Positions 9,189-17,741 of a DNA stretch of 55,365 nt are shown piece after piece. Numbering within the stretch: the first letter of the stretch is position 1; every line of letters starts with the position of its first letter. Source of the DNA: an uncultured Bacteroidia bacterium (GTDB taxonomy: Bacteria; Bacteroidota; Bacteroidia; Bacteroidales; UBA932); NCBI GenBank assembly GCA_902780935.1, contig CACZHP010000018.1:1-55365 (forward strand), read 5' to 3'. Below the pieces are notes generated by a model, which was not told where the DNA came from, did no database searches, and saw only the letters and a list, made by a program, of their open reading frames with translations. The position numbers were made by a program, and so were the translations under genes.

Positions 9189-11149
9189 TCCTCCCTCAGC
9201 CTGGTCGGGGAATATCCCAGGTCTATCTTTTTGACTCCATCCTTATCAGCCTTCAGCAGAATGGATTCCATAGGGCTGAAGTCCAGGGTGACCTCGTCGC
9301 TCCGGCCGTGGTGGTTGACCTTGACTACACGCTTGCTGCCTTTGTCAGAGAAGGCGTAGCAATATTCAAGCGGATAGCTGATGGTGCTGGCGAGAGGGTT
9401 GGCGAAGAAGAGGTACATCGTCCCGCCGTCTTCCCTGCACCAGAAGTCGGGAATATCCGTTCCTTCGACAAGTGGCTTCCCAGGGATCACGGACCGCTCG
9501 GCAGAGACAGTTGACAATGCCATGAGTTGATCCAGAAGTGAGTCATAATCAGCATGTTTGACCTTGCCTGGCTCCACCGGCCTTTTCGCCACACAGACGG
9601 GAAGACCTTGCCCGGCAAGCCTCAAGATGCTCTTCAGGGAGGAATAATCCATGTGGTCGACATCTATGTAGAGGGACTGGAACAAGGCGTCACCGCAGCG
9701 AAGGCCTTCCTGGCTATATTCAGCTGAGGAGAGAAAATGCCCGTTGACCCAGAGGGGCTGCCGTCCCTTAAGGGACTCCGGTGTCCGGATATAACGCATC
9801 TCATATTCTCCGAGCGCCCAGGCCATCTTGTCGGTGACTTCCTTCGGGTATGGTCCGCCCATCCAGGCGTCTTCCATCGGTATATAAACGGCCACGTCGC
9901 TGTAGTTGCGACCGGTACGCATGTAGTCCGAGACGGTCGTCATGTAGCGGTTAAACCTGGTCAGCTCTTCCCCGGAGAGATTGTCCTCGTCACGGGTGCT
10001 GACCTGGCAGGTGGTGTAGAACCAGTTGTCGAGCCTCCCGACCTTGTTGAACGCGAATCCGTGCCAGATGATCTGGTTCGTTCCCGTCGCGAACAAGGCG
10101 TCACAGACGAGTTTCAGGTCGGCGATCTGTTCCCTTCCCTGGTGGGGGCTCTGGCCATGGCCGTTCTTGTACCTAAGGCCGGTCCATCCGTACATGCATG
10201 TGAATGTCTCGGAAGTGACGGCATCCTTGCTTGCCAAGGTGGCGGCTGAGGCGGCTATCTTGCTGAAACAAGGCTCGTATAGAATCGCCTCAGTCTCAGG
10301 AATATCCACGACGGTGAATGCTGTCAGCAGGTCGGTGGGAGCTCCTCCGCACTGGGCCCTGGAGAAGCCTCCGTTAGCTCTGGCGTTCTCGGTGAAAGGA
10401 ATGTAGAACTCGTCCAGGACATATCCGGACATGGTCTTCATATAGTCATACAGGACATCCTCGTTGGACTTGTCCTTGAGGGTGCGGTCCTTCATATACG
10501 GCTCGATGTCGTAGCCATGCTGTTCTTTGAATCTTTCTCCGAAACCGGGAGTCCAGAGATAGTCAGTCTCAACCTCCCACGAGTCAACGAATATTCCTGA
10601 TTTTGAGCCGTTGTAGGCCTCTCCAAGTCCCTCGTTCATCTTCCGGGCATATCTTCCGAAGGCTTCCCTGTCAAGGTGATTGAGGATCCTGGCCTCTTTG
10701 GGATGATCCCAGGTCAGGGGTCTGCGGGCGACTTCCACGGAATCGGAATAGGTGCGGGTCTGGTCGCCCTCCGGGAGATTCACATCGCTGAAAGGCCATA
10801 GCGTGCCGTAGGTGTAGTCGCATCCAAGTCCCAGGGAATCAGCGACTTTCTTGGCATAGATGACAGGCTCGCTCCACTCGGGTGACAGGAAATCAGGGTG
10901 GGGAGTGTCAGTTTTGAGGAACATGGGATACACCCAGGCGATCTCCACTCCTCCGAACTCATGGTCTTTGAGCCAGATAAGTTGATCCCGGACATCCTTT
11001 TTGTCAATCTCAGAAGAGAACCACCACCAGCGGGTGTAGGGTTTGTGGTTGCTGTAGAGAGGCGTCCCGGCCGTTTCCTTCGGGGCCGGAGACTTACAGG
11101 ATGCGAATGCCGCCAAAGCGGCTGTCAAAAGAAGTATAAGTCTTTTCAT
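9185..11149 (-). CDS. GH106-like alpha-L-rhamnosidase, short form, lipoprotein
   Basis: 654 residues with lipobox AAFASC (Cys18). The start RWWWFSSEI and FGGVEIAWVYP (~39-75) match GH106 catalytic domains, with further acidic positions in VDSWEVE (189-194), ETEAIL (285-290) and TSETFTCMYGW. Characterised GH106 enzymes are around 1100 residues, so this lacks most C-terminal beta domains. It is last in an apparent operon symporter - nitrilase/GDPD-like - GH106 with short gaps. Release of terminal rhamnose at the cell surface is inferred from the family. Confidence 0.75.
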   Translation of the reverse strand: MKRLILLLTAALAAFASCKSPAPKETAGTPLYSNHKPYTRWWWFSSEIDKKDVRDQLIWLKDHEFGGVEIAWVYPMFLKTDTPHPDFLSPEWSEPVIYAKKVADSLGLGCDYTYGTLWPFSDVNLPEGDQTRTYSDSVEVARRPLTWDHPKEARILNHLDREAFGRYARKMNEGLGEAYNGSKSGIFVDSWEVETDYLWTPGFGERFKEQHGYDIEPYMKDRTLKDKSNEDVLYDYMKTMSGYVLDEFYIPFTENARANGGFSRAQCGGAPTDLLTAFTVVDIPETEAILYEPCFSKIAASAATLASKDAVTSETFTCMYGWTGLRYKNGHGQSPHQGREQIADLKLVCDALFATGTNQIIWHGFAFNKVGRLDNWFYTTCQVSTRDEDNLSGEELTRFNRYMTTVSDYMRTGRNYSDVAVYIPMEDAWMGGPYPKEVTDKMAWALGEYEMRYIRTPESLKGRQPLWVNGHFLSSAEYSQEGLRCGDALFQSLYIDVDHMDYSSLKSILRLAGQGLPVCVAKRPVEPGKVKHADYDSLLDQLMALSTVSAERSVIPGKPLVEGTDIPDFWCREDGGTMYLFFANPLASTISYPLEYCYAFSDKGSKRVVKVNHHGRSDEVTLDFSPMESILLKADKDGVKKIDLGYSPTRLRED

Positions 11150-11167
11150 ATTAAGAAGGAAGTAATT

Positions 11168-12673
11168 CTATTTCAAGCCGGTAGCTTTAGCGGTAGGGAG
11201 GTAGTCGCCGGTGAGAATTGTCTGGGCTCCAGCCTCAAGGGCTTTTACAGCCTCGTCAGGACTCCCTGCTACGACCCCTACCCTCAGGCCTTTCTCCGCG
11301 GCATTCCGGACAGTGGCCGCATCCAGCATCCCGGCAGGGATCTCGATGGCGGCACAGCCTATCGAGGCGGCCTCATCGGCAATGATCTTCCCTTCCTTGC
11401 CAGCGAGGCACAGAGGAACCTTGGTGCCGGTCGCTTTCAAGGTGGCGAGGGTCGCCTTGTCGGAGGAAGTCAGATAAACATGTCCGAGGGCATCGTAAAC
11501 GAATATCAAGTTGAGGAGCTCCCGGATGCTTTCAACGCTCCACTGCTCTCCATCAAGATGGATATTCATGATTGAATGGCAGGAGAGCTTTCTCAGGATC
11601 TCACTGAGGTCGCTGATCCCTTTTTCTGTGGGGCTGACCGCGAGGGATATTTCAGAAGCTCCGATAGCCGCGGCGGCGCCGAGGGCCCCAAGAAGGCTCT
11701 CGGAAGCGAGGGATGAAAGGCCGTCAATGGCGCAAAGCCTCTTTGCTGGCGCCTCGTCAAAAGGAGGAACTATCGCTCCGCCGCCTGGACGGTATTTCCA
11801 GGGCCTGCGGCCGATCTCAATGTACTCGGAGTGAAGAGCCGGGGGATTGCCGTATCCGGCCGGCTTGAGGTATTTCTTTTTTGGGTCGAAGGTAACGTCC
11901 AGGCTGGCCACCTCGGAGCGGAGGGTGCCGAGGATCTCCCCGGTCGGGGCAACCACACATGAGCAGCCTCCCAGCTCGGATGCGAGTCCCATGGAGACTG
12001 ATGCCCTGACGAGATAGGCTCCGGTGTTGTAGGCGCAGAAGGTGTTGATGATGTCCAGCGCCCGGAATGTGTCGCTGCGCTGGTGCGAGACTCCGACGAT
12101 GACATCCGGCTTCCAGCGGGCGATGTTGGAGTAATTCTCGTAGAAATAGAAGTCGTAGCATGTCATGAAAGCATAGCGAACCCCTTCTATGTCAAGAATA
12201 TAAGGCTGCGTCCATTCTTGCGTGTACCTCATGTCGAGCTTGTCCCACTCGCCCCTGGTGAGGTGCTCCTTGAAATATTCGCCGATGATTTTCCCGTTCC
12301 TGTCAAAGACGTACATGGCGTTTCTCGGGACCTCCAGGCTGGTGTCCACGACTCCGGCGAAAATCAAGGAATTGCAGCGCTTGGCGGTCTCGGCGCAGAG
12401 CTTGAGGATAGCCGGGCCGTTGCGTCTTGATGTCTCCAGGAAATCTTCCCTGGAGGTTGTGTTCCCTGGGACTTCGCAGAACTCCGGCAGCACGATGATG
12501 TCGAGGGATTCGTCACATTTCCGGAGTTCTTCCATCGTCCATTCGAAGCAGGCGTCCAGACCTTTCCGGTCGAGGGAGAAGGGTTGTTGGATGACACGAG
12601 CCTTCATGGGAGCGCCGAAAGAGGGGAGCGCTGCCACCGCAAGGCTGATTGCGAGAGCGAGTAATCGTTTCAT
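11168..12673 (-). CDS. Secreted nitrilase-superfamily amidase fused to a GDPD-like barrel
   Basis: 501 residues with a signal peptide. Residues ~24-290 are a carbon-nitrogen hydrolase with the full catalytic triad: Glu64 (IVLPEF), Lys135 (YFKEHL) and Cys172 (MTCYDFY). Residues ~330-501 resemble a glycerophosphodiester phosphodiesterase TIM barrel: ASEISLAV near the iElDv strand, ISDLSEIL like the middle helix, and GLRVGVVAGSPDEAV...TILTGDYL like the final beta-alpha units. The HRG histidine motif is replaced (AIDG), so this half is probably not a working phosphodiesterase. The gene begins 6 bp after the symporter and ends 18 bp before GH106. Likely role is hydrolysis of an amide in the periplasm; substrate unknown. 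Confidence 0.72.
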   Translation of the reverse strand: MKRLLALAISLAVAALPSFGAPMKARVIQQPFSLDRKGLDACFEWTMEELRKCDESLDIIVLPEFCEVPGNTTSREDFLETSRRNGPAILKLCAETAKRCNSLIFAGVVDTSLEVPRNAMYVFDRNGKIIGEYFKEHLTRGEWDKLDMRYTQEWTQPYILDIEGVRYAFMTCYDFYFYENYSNIARWKPDVIVGVSHQRSDTFRALDIINTFCAYNTGAYLVRASVSMGLASELGGCSCVVAPTGEILGTLRSEVASLDVTFDPKKKYLKPAGYGNPPALHSEYIEIGRRPWKYRPGGGAIVPPFDEAPAKRLCAIDGLSSLASESLLGALGAAAAIGASEISLAVSPTEKGISDLSEILRKLSCHSIMNIHLDGEQWSVESIRELLNLIFVYDALGHVYLTSSDKATLATLKATGTKVPLCLAGKEGKIIADEAASIGCAAIEIPAGMLDAATVRNAAEKGLRVGVVAGSPDEAVKALEAGAQTILTGDYLPTAKATGLK

Positions 12674-12679
12674 ATCCAG

Positions 12680-13843
12680 TTATTTATCTTTTCCGAAGAA
12701 TTTGTCTATCACAAGGGCTATCGCACCGTCGCCGGTTACGTTGCAACCGGGGCCGTAGCCATCGAGTGCAAGGTAAAGGGTCATGACAAGGGCGGTCTGG
12801 TCCGGGGAGAATCCCATCACGGATTCCAGCAGTCCGATCGAGGCCATCAGGACTCCTCCCATCACTCCGGGTGCGGCGACCGCCGCTATCCCCTGGAGAA
12901 GGACGAAGTTGACATAGACGGCGAAGGGGATGGGGGTGCCGGTCAGGTAGGCGACCGCTATCGCCGAGGCAGCGAGCTTGATGGTCGATCCGCACATGTG
13001 GACGGTCGAGCAGAGCGGTATGGTGAAATCCACTATGTCGTCCCTGACCCCATTCTTCTTTGTACAGGCGGAGGTCATGGGAATGGCTGCGGACGAGGAG
13101 CAGATCGAAAAGGCCGTCAGGTAGGCCGGAACCATGTTCCAGAGACACTTGAATGGATTCTTGCCAGCTATCGCTCCAGCGATGCAGTACTGAATCACCA
13201 GGAACACGAGAGTCAGGGCGAAACCGGTCAGGATGATCTTGAATCCGGATCCGATCACCACTCCGATCACCCCGCGGGCTCCCATCTCACATATCATTGT
13301 GAATATGTAGAGCGGGAGCATCGGTATGATGACCTTTTCAATCGTGAGTTTGATGATCTCCCCGAAGTCGTCGAAGGCCTTTTTCAGGGGCACGGAGCCT
13401 GTGAATATGATCCCGATTCCTATCATGAACGAGAGCAGAAGGGCTGTCAGTATGTCGCAGACAGGGGTTATCTTCAGATCGAGGTATGGTTGGAACTCCT
13501 TGGCGGACAATGCTTCAGAGGATAACTCCCCGGCTTGGAGATAATGTGGGAAGAGGTTCGAGGAACAGATGTGGGCGAAGAATCCAGAGCAGATTGTCGA
13601 AAGGTACGCTATTCCTATCACGGCCAGCAGCATCTTCCCGGCGTCTTTCCCTACATTGGCTATGGCCGGGGTGACCAGGCCGAGGATCAGCAAGGGGATT
13701 ATGAATTTCAGGATCTGGGCGAAAAGGACGTTGAAGGTTTTCAGCACGCGCACCAGGGCATCAGGAGCCACAAGTCCCAGCAGCGCCCCGCAGACTATGG
13801 CGACAAGGACCTTGGCGAACAGTCCGATTCTAATCTTTTTCAT
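12680..13843 (-). CDS. Dicarboxylate/amino acid:cation symporter (DAACS/SDF family)
   Basis: 387 residues, multi-spanning. Family marks include CSSSAAIPMTS (the serine-rich reentrant loop HP1 region) and DGYGPGCNVTGDGAIAL (the TM7-8 binding region). It takes up an acidic or polar amino acid or dicarboxylate with Na+ or H+. It is first in the operon with the nitrilase/GDPD-like gene and GH106, so it may import the acid product of the amidase; that link is inferred from order only. A promoter core lies 26 bp upstream. Confidence 0.86.
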   Translation of the reverse strand: MKKIRIGLFAKVLVAIVCGALLGLVAPDALVRVLKTFNVLFAQILKFIIPLLILGLVTPAIANVGKDAGKMLLAVIGIAYLSTICSGFFAHICSSNLFPHYLQAGELSSEALSAKEFQPYLDLKITPVCDILTALLLSFMIGIGIIFTGSVPLKKAFDDFGEIIKLTIEKVIIPMLPLYIFTMICEMGARGVIGVVIGSGFKIILTGFALTLVFLVIQYCIAGAIAGKNPFKCLWNMVPAYLTAFSICSSSAAIPMTSACTKKNGVRDDIVDFTIPLCSTVHMCGSTIKLAASAIAVAYLTGTPIPFAVYVNFVLLQGIAAVAAPGVMGGVLMASIGLLESVMGFSPDQTALVMTLYLALDGYGPGCNVTGDGAIALVIDKFFGKDK

Positions 13844-13868
13844 TCTTGGGAACCAGTTTTAGCGATAT

Positions 13869-13876
13869 CAAATATA
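13869..13876 (-). promoter_or_regulatory. Promoter core for the symporter operon
   Basis: Read on the minus strand this is TATATTTG, an exact TAnnTTTG match, about 26 nt before the symporter start. A divergent TATTTTCG (13897-13904) faces the HAD gene. Confidence 0.5.
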
Positions 13877-13912
13877 GCGAAAAACTTCGGATTTCGTATT
13901 TTCGCGTTCGGT

Positions 13913-14617
13913 ATGGATGCGAATATGGTCATTTTCGACTTGGACGGAACCCTTATCGACACGATAGGGGATTTGGCCGCAGCTGTGGAACATGCTTTGT
14001 CTCAAGGTGGTTTTCCGGGGCATACGGTCGGTGAGTACAGGAATATGGTGGGTCACGGAATCAGGAACCTGGTGACCAGGGCCTTGCCGGAGGGATCCCC
14101 GGACGATGTCATAGATGTCACTCTGGAGAGATTCGTGGAGTATTATACCGAGCATATCGATGTGCTGTCAAGGCCATATCCCGGGATTCCTGAGCTTCTT
14201 GGCACTCTCGTGTCGGAAGGCTTCACTCTGGCGGTGGCTTCCAACAAGTTCCAGGAGGGCACTGAGTCCTTGATCCGGCGCTTTTTCCCCGAGATTCCGT
14301 TCGTCAAGATCCTCGGAAACGCTCCGGGCCTTCCCCTCAAGCCCGATCCCGAAGTCATTCGCCTCGCAATCGCTGCCGCATGCCACTCCTTGAATGAGGC
14401 CGGCTCGCCAGGTGGCGACCCGGTCACACCAGCAACTGCCGCTGTGATGGTGGGGGATTCGGGGACGGACATCAGGACAGCGAGGAACGCCGGGATACCG
14501 GCGATCGCGGTCTCGTGGGGGTTCCGGCCGAGAGCGGATCTCGAAATCGCCGACGCGATCGCCGACACACCTGAACAACTCGTGGGTTTTATTCGTATAT
14601 TTGCGGGAAAGAATTGA
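13913..14617 (+). CDS. HAD-superfamily phosphatase, phosphoglycolate-phosphatase-like
   Basis: 234 residues from ATG 13913 (an in-frame ATG at 13925 is an alternative). Motif I is MVIFDLDGT (Asp9, Asp11 from the first ATG), motif II is in LAVASNKF, motif III Lys is in PLKPDPEV, and motif IV is VMVGDSGTDI. The helical cap contains MVGHGIRNLV as in Gph/PGP-like enzymes. It probably dephosphorylates a small phosphorylated metabolite; the exact substrate is open. A longer open frame begins at 13535 but that part runs antisense to the symporter and is not coding. Candidate promoter TATTTTCG ends 8 bp before the ATG, which would give an almost leaderless mRNA. Confidence 0.83.
   Translation: MDANMVIFDLDGTLIDTIGDLAAAVEHALSQGGFPGHTVGEYRNMVGHGIRNLVTRALPEGSPDDVIDVTLERFVEYYTEHIDVLSRPYPGIPELLGTLVSEGFTLAVASNKFQEGTESLIRRFFPEIPFVKILGNAPGLPLKPDPEVIRLAIAAACHSLNEAGSPGGDPVTPATAAVMVGDSGTDIRTARNAGIPAIAVSWGFRPRADLEIADAIADTPEQLVGFIRIFAGKN
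14596..14603 (+). promoter_or_regulatory. Promoter core for the second SGNH hydrolase
   Basis: TATATTTG, an exact core match, lies inside the last codons of the HAD gene and about 40 nt before the SGNH start. Confidence 0.5.
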
Positions 14618-14642
14618 AAACTATTAATTTGATAACACTATT

Positions 14643-15314
14643 ATGAGAAAAGCGATCATCGCGGCCCTCGCCGCATTACTTTGCGCCTTCACTACGCTCG
14701 CCCAGGATCTTCCGGACAACGATTGGGCAAACTTCAAGCGCTACGCCCAAGCCAATTCAGAGGTTACGGCCAAACCCCTTGCCGTCCTGATGGGCGACTC
14801 AATCACCGACGGGTGGTTCAGCCAGGATCCGGACTTCTTCAAGAACAATAACCTTCTGGGACGAGGCATCAGCGGCCAGGTGACATCCCACATGGTCGTA
14901 AGGTTCCGCCGCGACGTTGTCGACCATCATCCTAAGTATGTCGTCATCCTCGCGGGAATCAATGACATAGCCCGCAACAACGGGTATATCTCCCTCGAAG
15001 ACACTTTCGGCAATATCGTCTCCATGTGCGAGATTGCCAAGGCCAACAAAATCAAGCCCGTTCTCTGCACCCTGGTGCCTTCGGCGTACATCAGGTGGCG
15101 TCCGGCTATCAAGGACACCAAAGAGCAGGTCGCCAGGCTCAACGCTATGATCAAGGAATACGCCAAGGCCAAGCATTACAAGGTCGTGGATTACGCCACA
15201 GTCCTTGGGGACGCCAACGGAGAAACCCGCGCGGATCTCTCCGGGGATTCGGTGCACCCGAACCTTGCCGGTTACAAGCTTATGGAAGAGGCCTTGATGA
15301 AGGTCATCAAGTAG
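14643..15314 (+). CDS. Secreted SGNH/GDSL-family hydrolase, acetylhydrolase-like
   Basis: 223 residues with a signal peptide cut near TLAQ. Catalytic motifs: VLMGDSITDGW (Ser53), GRGISGQ (Gly), LAGINDIARN (Asn) and SGDSVHPNLAG (Asp202, His205). Length and the GDSITDGW form fit the platelet-activating-factor acetylhydrolase-like subgroup common in gut Bacteroidota, which deacetylates sugars or small esters. It is the second SGNH enzyme in the island and differs clearly from the one at 7445. It converges with thrA 9 bp away. Confidence 0.85.
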   Translation: MRKAIIAALAALLCAFTTLAQDLPDNDWANFKRYAQANSEVTAKPLAVLMGDSITDGWFSQDPDFFKNNNLLGRGISGQVTSHMVVRFRRDVVDHHPKYVVILAGINDIARNNGYISLEDTFGNIVSMCEIAKANKIKPVLCTLVPSAYIRWRPAIKDTKEQVARLNAMIKEYAKAKHYKVVDYATVLGDANGETRADLSGDSVHPNLAGYKLMEEALMKVIK

Positions 15315-15323
15315 GGATTCCCT

Positions 15324-17441
15324 TTATCTGATATTCGCTATGCTCATTATGTCGGCGAAGACGCCGGCGGCGGTGACCTCTGCCCCGGCGCCATAGCCCT
15401 GGATGAGCATGGGGTGCTTGTTGTAGCGCTCCGTCGTGAGAAGGATGATGTTGTTGGAGCCGTCCAGAACATAGAAAGAGTGCTGCATGGGCACTTCCCT
15501 CAAGGAGATTGAGCATTTGCCTCGGTCGTTGACCGCCACGAATCTCCATCTCTTGCCTTCGGACTGGAGCCTCTTCCTCTCAGCCTCGAACTTGTCGTCC
15601 AGCTGGGGAAGCCTGGCCCAGAACTCCTCTATGGAGCAATCAAAGAAAGACTTGGGAATGAACAGGTTGGCCTCCACATCCTCCATGTTGACCTCGTATC
15701 CCGCTTCCCGGGAGAGGATGACGAGCTTGCGGATCACATCGGTTCCTGAAAGGTCAACCCTGGGGTCGGGCTCGGAGAATCCTTGCTCCTTTGCCATCCT
15801 TACGGTCTGGCTGAAGGGAATATCCTCGGAGATGGTGTTGAAAATGAAGTTCAATGTACCGCTCACAACAGCTTCCATCTTCAGGATCTTGTCTCCGCTG
15901 TTGCGCAAGTCGTTGATGGTCCCGATGATCGGAAGCCCGGCTCCGACATTGGTCTCGAAGAGGTATTTGACTCCTCTCATCCTGGATATGTCCTTGAGCC
16001 TCTTGTAGTTGGAATAATCTGAAGATGCGGCGATCTTGTTGGCCGCGACCACGGATATTCCCCTGCCCAGGAACTCCTCGTAAAGGGAGGCGATCTCCGA
16101 GCTGGCGGTGCAGTCCACGAAAACCGAGTTAAAAATGTTCATACCGATCACCTCGTCCCGGAGTTTGGATGTGGTGAGCGGGACGCCAGCCTCAAGCTGC
16201 TCCTTCCAGTTCTCCAAATCCAGCCCGTCGCGGTTGAATATTCCCTTTACGCTTCTGGCGATCCCGACTACGTTGATTTTCAGGTTGTGCTCGTCCATCA
16301 GCTTCTGCCGTTGGCTCTGAATCTGGGAGATGAGTCTCCCGCCGACAGTTCCGACTCCGCAGAGGAATATGTTAAGCTCCTGGTATTCAGACAGGAAGAA
16401 ACTGTCGTGGATGACGTTGAGGGACTTGCGGAGCTGGCTCCCGTCAACAATGAACGAGATGTTCGACTCGGATGCGTCCTGGGCGAAGGCGCTGACGCTG
16501 ATGCCGTTACGTCCGAGGGTGGAGAATAGCTGCCCGGCGATCCCGGGAGTGTTTCTCATGTTGTCCCCAATGACTGACAGGGCTGCGAGACCATCCTTGA
16601 CTTTGACGGGGGACAGGGAACCGTTGTCGATCTCCCTGGCGAATGTCCAGTCCAGAACGCTTTTAGCCCTGGCGGCATCCTTGGAACTGACACCTATTGA
16701 GATGCCGGTCTCGGAGGCCGACTGGCAGACGAGGAAGGCGCTGATCCTCTCAAGAGCCAAAGCGGTGAAAATACGGCAGTTGACACCGACCACACCGGCC
16801 ATGGACGTGCCTGCGAGGGTGATGAGGCTGACGTTGTCGATGGAGGAGACGCCCCTGATGGCCTTCTCGGCGCTCACGCTGGCCTTGAGGATGGTGGTGC
16901 CGCTTCCGGAAGGGTTGAACAGATTCTTAACCACGGTGGGTATTCCCTTTGCGTTGACCGGGAACAATGCGGGAGGATAGATAAGTCCCACCCCGAAGTT
17001 GCAGAGCTCCATAGCCTCCCGGTAGCTCATCTCCTTGATCAGATAGGCAGTCTTGACGGCTGAGGGATTCGCTGTCATGAAGCCGTCCTTGGAGGTCCAG
17101 ATCTCAAGCCGTTCGGCGTCATTGGAAGCCGCTATGAGACTGGCCAGATAATCAGCCTCGCCGACCTGGAGGTCGGTGAGCTCACTGGCGACGAAACCGT
17201 CGGGGATGATTCCCGGGACAATGAATTTCCCGCCGCGGGGCATGAGAATCTCCGGGTGTCCGGCCAGGCAGGTCTGCGGACTAACCCGCATGGAGCCTTT
17301 CACTAAAGACAGAAGTCTGTCTACCTGCTCCTTGGGAACGACAATAACAGCGTCACCTTCAGTGGATTCGATAACTTCTTTTATCTTGAGGATGTCGCTT
17401 TCTTCCGCGAACAGGCTGGCTCCGAACTTGAGGACTTTCAT
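15324..17441 (-). CDS. thrA: ThrA-like protein: degenerate aspartokinase domain plus intact homoserine dehydrogenase
   Basis: 705 residues from the ATG at 17441 (MKVLKFG, as in ThrA; an upstream ATG adds eight residues). Normal bifunctional ThrA has about 810-820. The N-terminal kinase starts KFGASLF instead of KFGGTS, lacks about 110 residues including the SxGE segment, and has DLQVGEADYLA (~90-100) where LGRxGSDY binds nucleotide. The end of the kinase fold (IWTSKDGFMTANP, MSYREAMELCNFG) is preserved. ACT-like regulatory repeats span ~205-345. The homoserine dehydrogenase is complete: GVGTVG (363-368), AANK, GTLNFIFN, and EPDPRVDLSGTDVIRK with Asp569 and Lys573 equivalent to the yeast catalytic pair. 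It should make homoserine; aspartokinase activity is unlikely. Another aspartokinase is expected elsewhere in the genome. Confidence 0.85.
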   Translation of the reverse strand: MKVLKFGASLFAEESDILKIKEVIESTEGDAVIVVPKEQVDRLLSLVKGSMRVSPQTCLAGHPEILMPRGGKFIVPGIIPDGFVASELTDLQVGEADYLASLIAASNDAERLEIWTSKDGFMTANPSAVKTAYLIKEMSYREAMELCNFGVGLIYPPALFPVNAKGIPTVVKNLFNPSGSGTTILKASVSAEKAIRGVSSIDNVSLITLAGTSMAGVVGVNCRIFTALALERISAFLVCQSASETGISIGVSSKDAARAKSVLDWTFAREIDNGSLSPVKVKDGLAALSVIGDNMRNTPGIAGQLFSTLGRNGISVSAFAQDASESNISFIVDGSQLRKSLNVIHDSFFLSEYQELNIFLCGVGTVGGRLISQIQSQRQKLMDEHNLKINVVGIARSVKGIFNRDGLDLENWKEQLEAGVPLTTSKLRDEVIGMNIFNSVFVDCTASSEIASLYEEFLGRGISVVAANKIAASSDYSNYKRLKDISRMRGVKYLFETNVGAGLPIIGTINDLRNSGDKILKMEAVVSGTLNFIFNTISEDIPFSQTVRMAKEQGFSEPDPRVDLSGTDVIRKLVILSREAGYEVNMEDVEANLFIPKSFFDCSIEEFWARLPQLDDKFEAERKRLQSEGKRWRFVAVNDRGKCSISLREVPMQHSFYVLDGSNNIILLTTERYNKHPMLIQGYGAGAEVTAAGVFADIMSIANIR

Positions 17442-17534
17442 TGTTAATTCCGTTTTGAGCGTCAAAGAAAACCATTTTTTCTGTTTTTTCCGAATTTAAA
17501 ACGTATATTAGCGCCGGAACAAAACATTTCAGAC

Positions 17535-17741
17535 ATGAGGAAGTTCTTGCTCAAACTCTTGATGGGTGCGTCGCTGACAGCCTCAGCATTCGTTTTCCAG
17601 GCATGCTACGGTACGCCTGTACCCGAAGTGGATGTGCCGAGGAGTCAGACGCAACTTCAACAAACGGTGCCGGACATTCCGGAAACGCCGTCTGAGGAAG
17701 GTCAGGCCCTTGAGGAAAAAACGGAAGAGACTCTGGACTAA
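17535..17741 (+). CDS. Very small acidic lipoprotein
   Basis: 68 residues: signal peptide MRKFLLKLL..., lipobox FQAC, then YGTPVPEVDVP and an acidic, Glu/Thr/Pro-rich tail. The CYGTP start of the mature part recalls small Bacteroidota lipoproteins annotated near radical SAM genes, but no such partner is adjacent, so no function is assigned. TATATTAG at 17504 is a near-match promoter. Its stop codon interlocks with that of the convergent GT2 gene. Codon pattern and signal peptide make it a probable real gene. Confidence 0.65.
   Translation: MRKFLLKLLMGASLTASAFVFQACYGTPVPEVDVPRSQTQLQQTVPDIPETPSEEGQALEEKTEETLD

Noticed and set aside
13535-13912. Upstream extension of the HAD phosphatase frame
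   Set aside because: It runs antisense to the symporter, and the HAD fold starts at MVIFDLDGT.
17442-17534. Threonine attenuator leader before thrA
   Set aside because: No Thr/Ile-rich short peptide and no terminator hairpin in the 93-bp gap.
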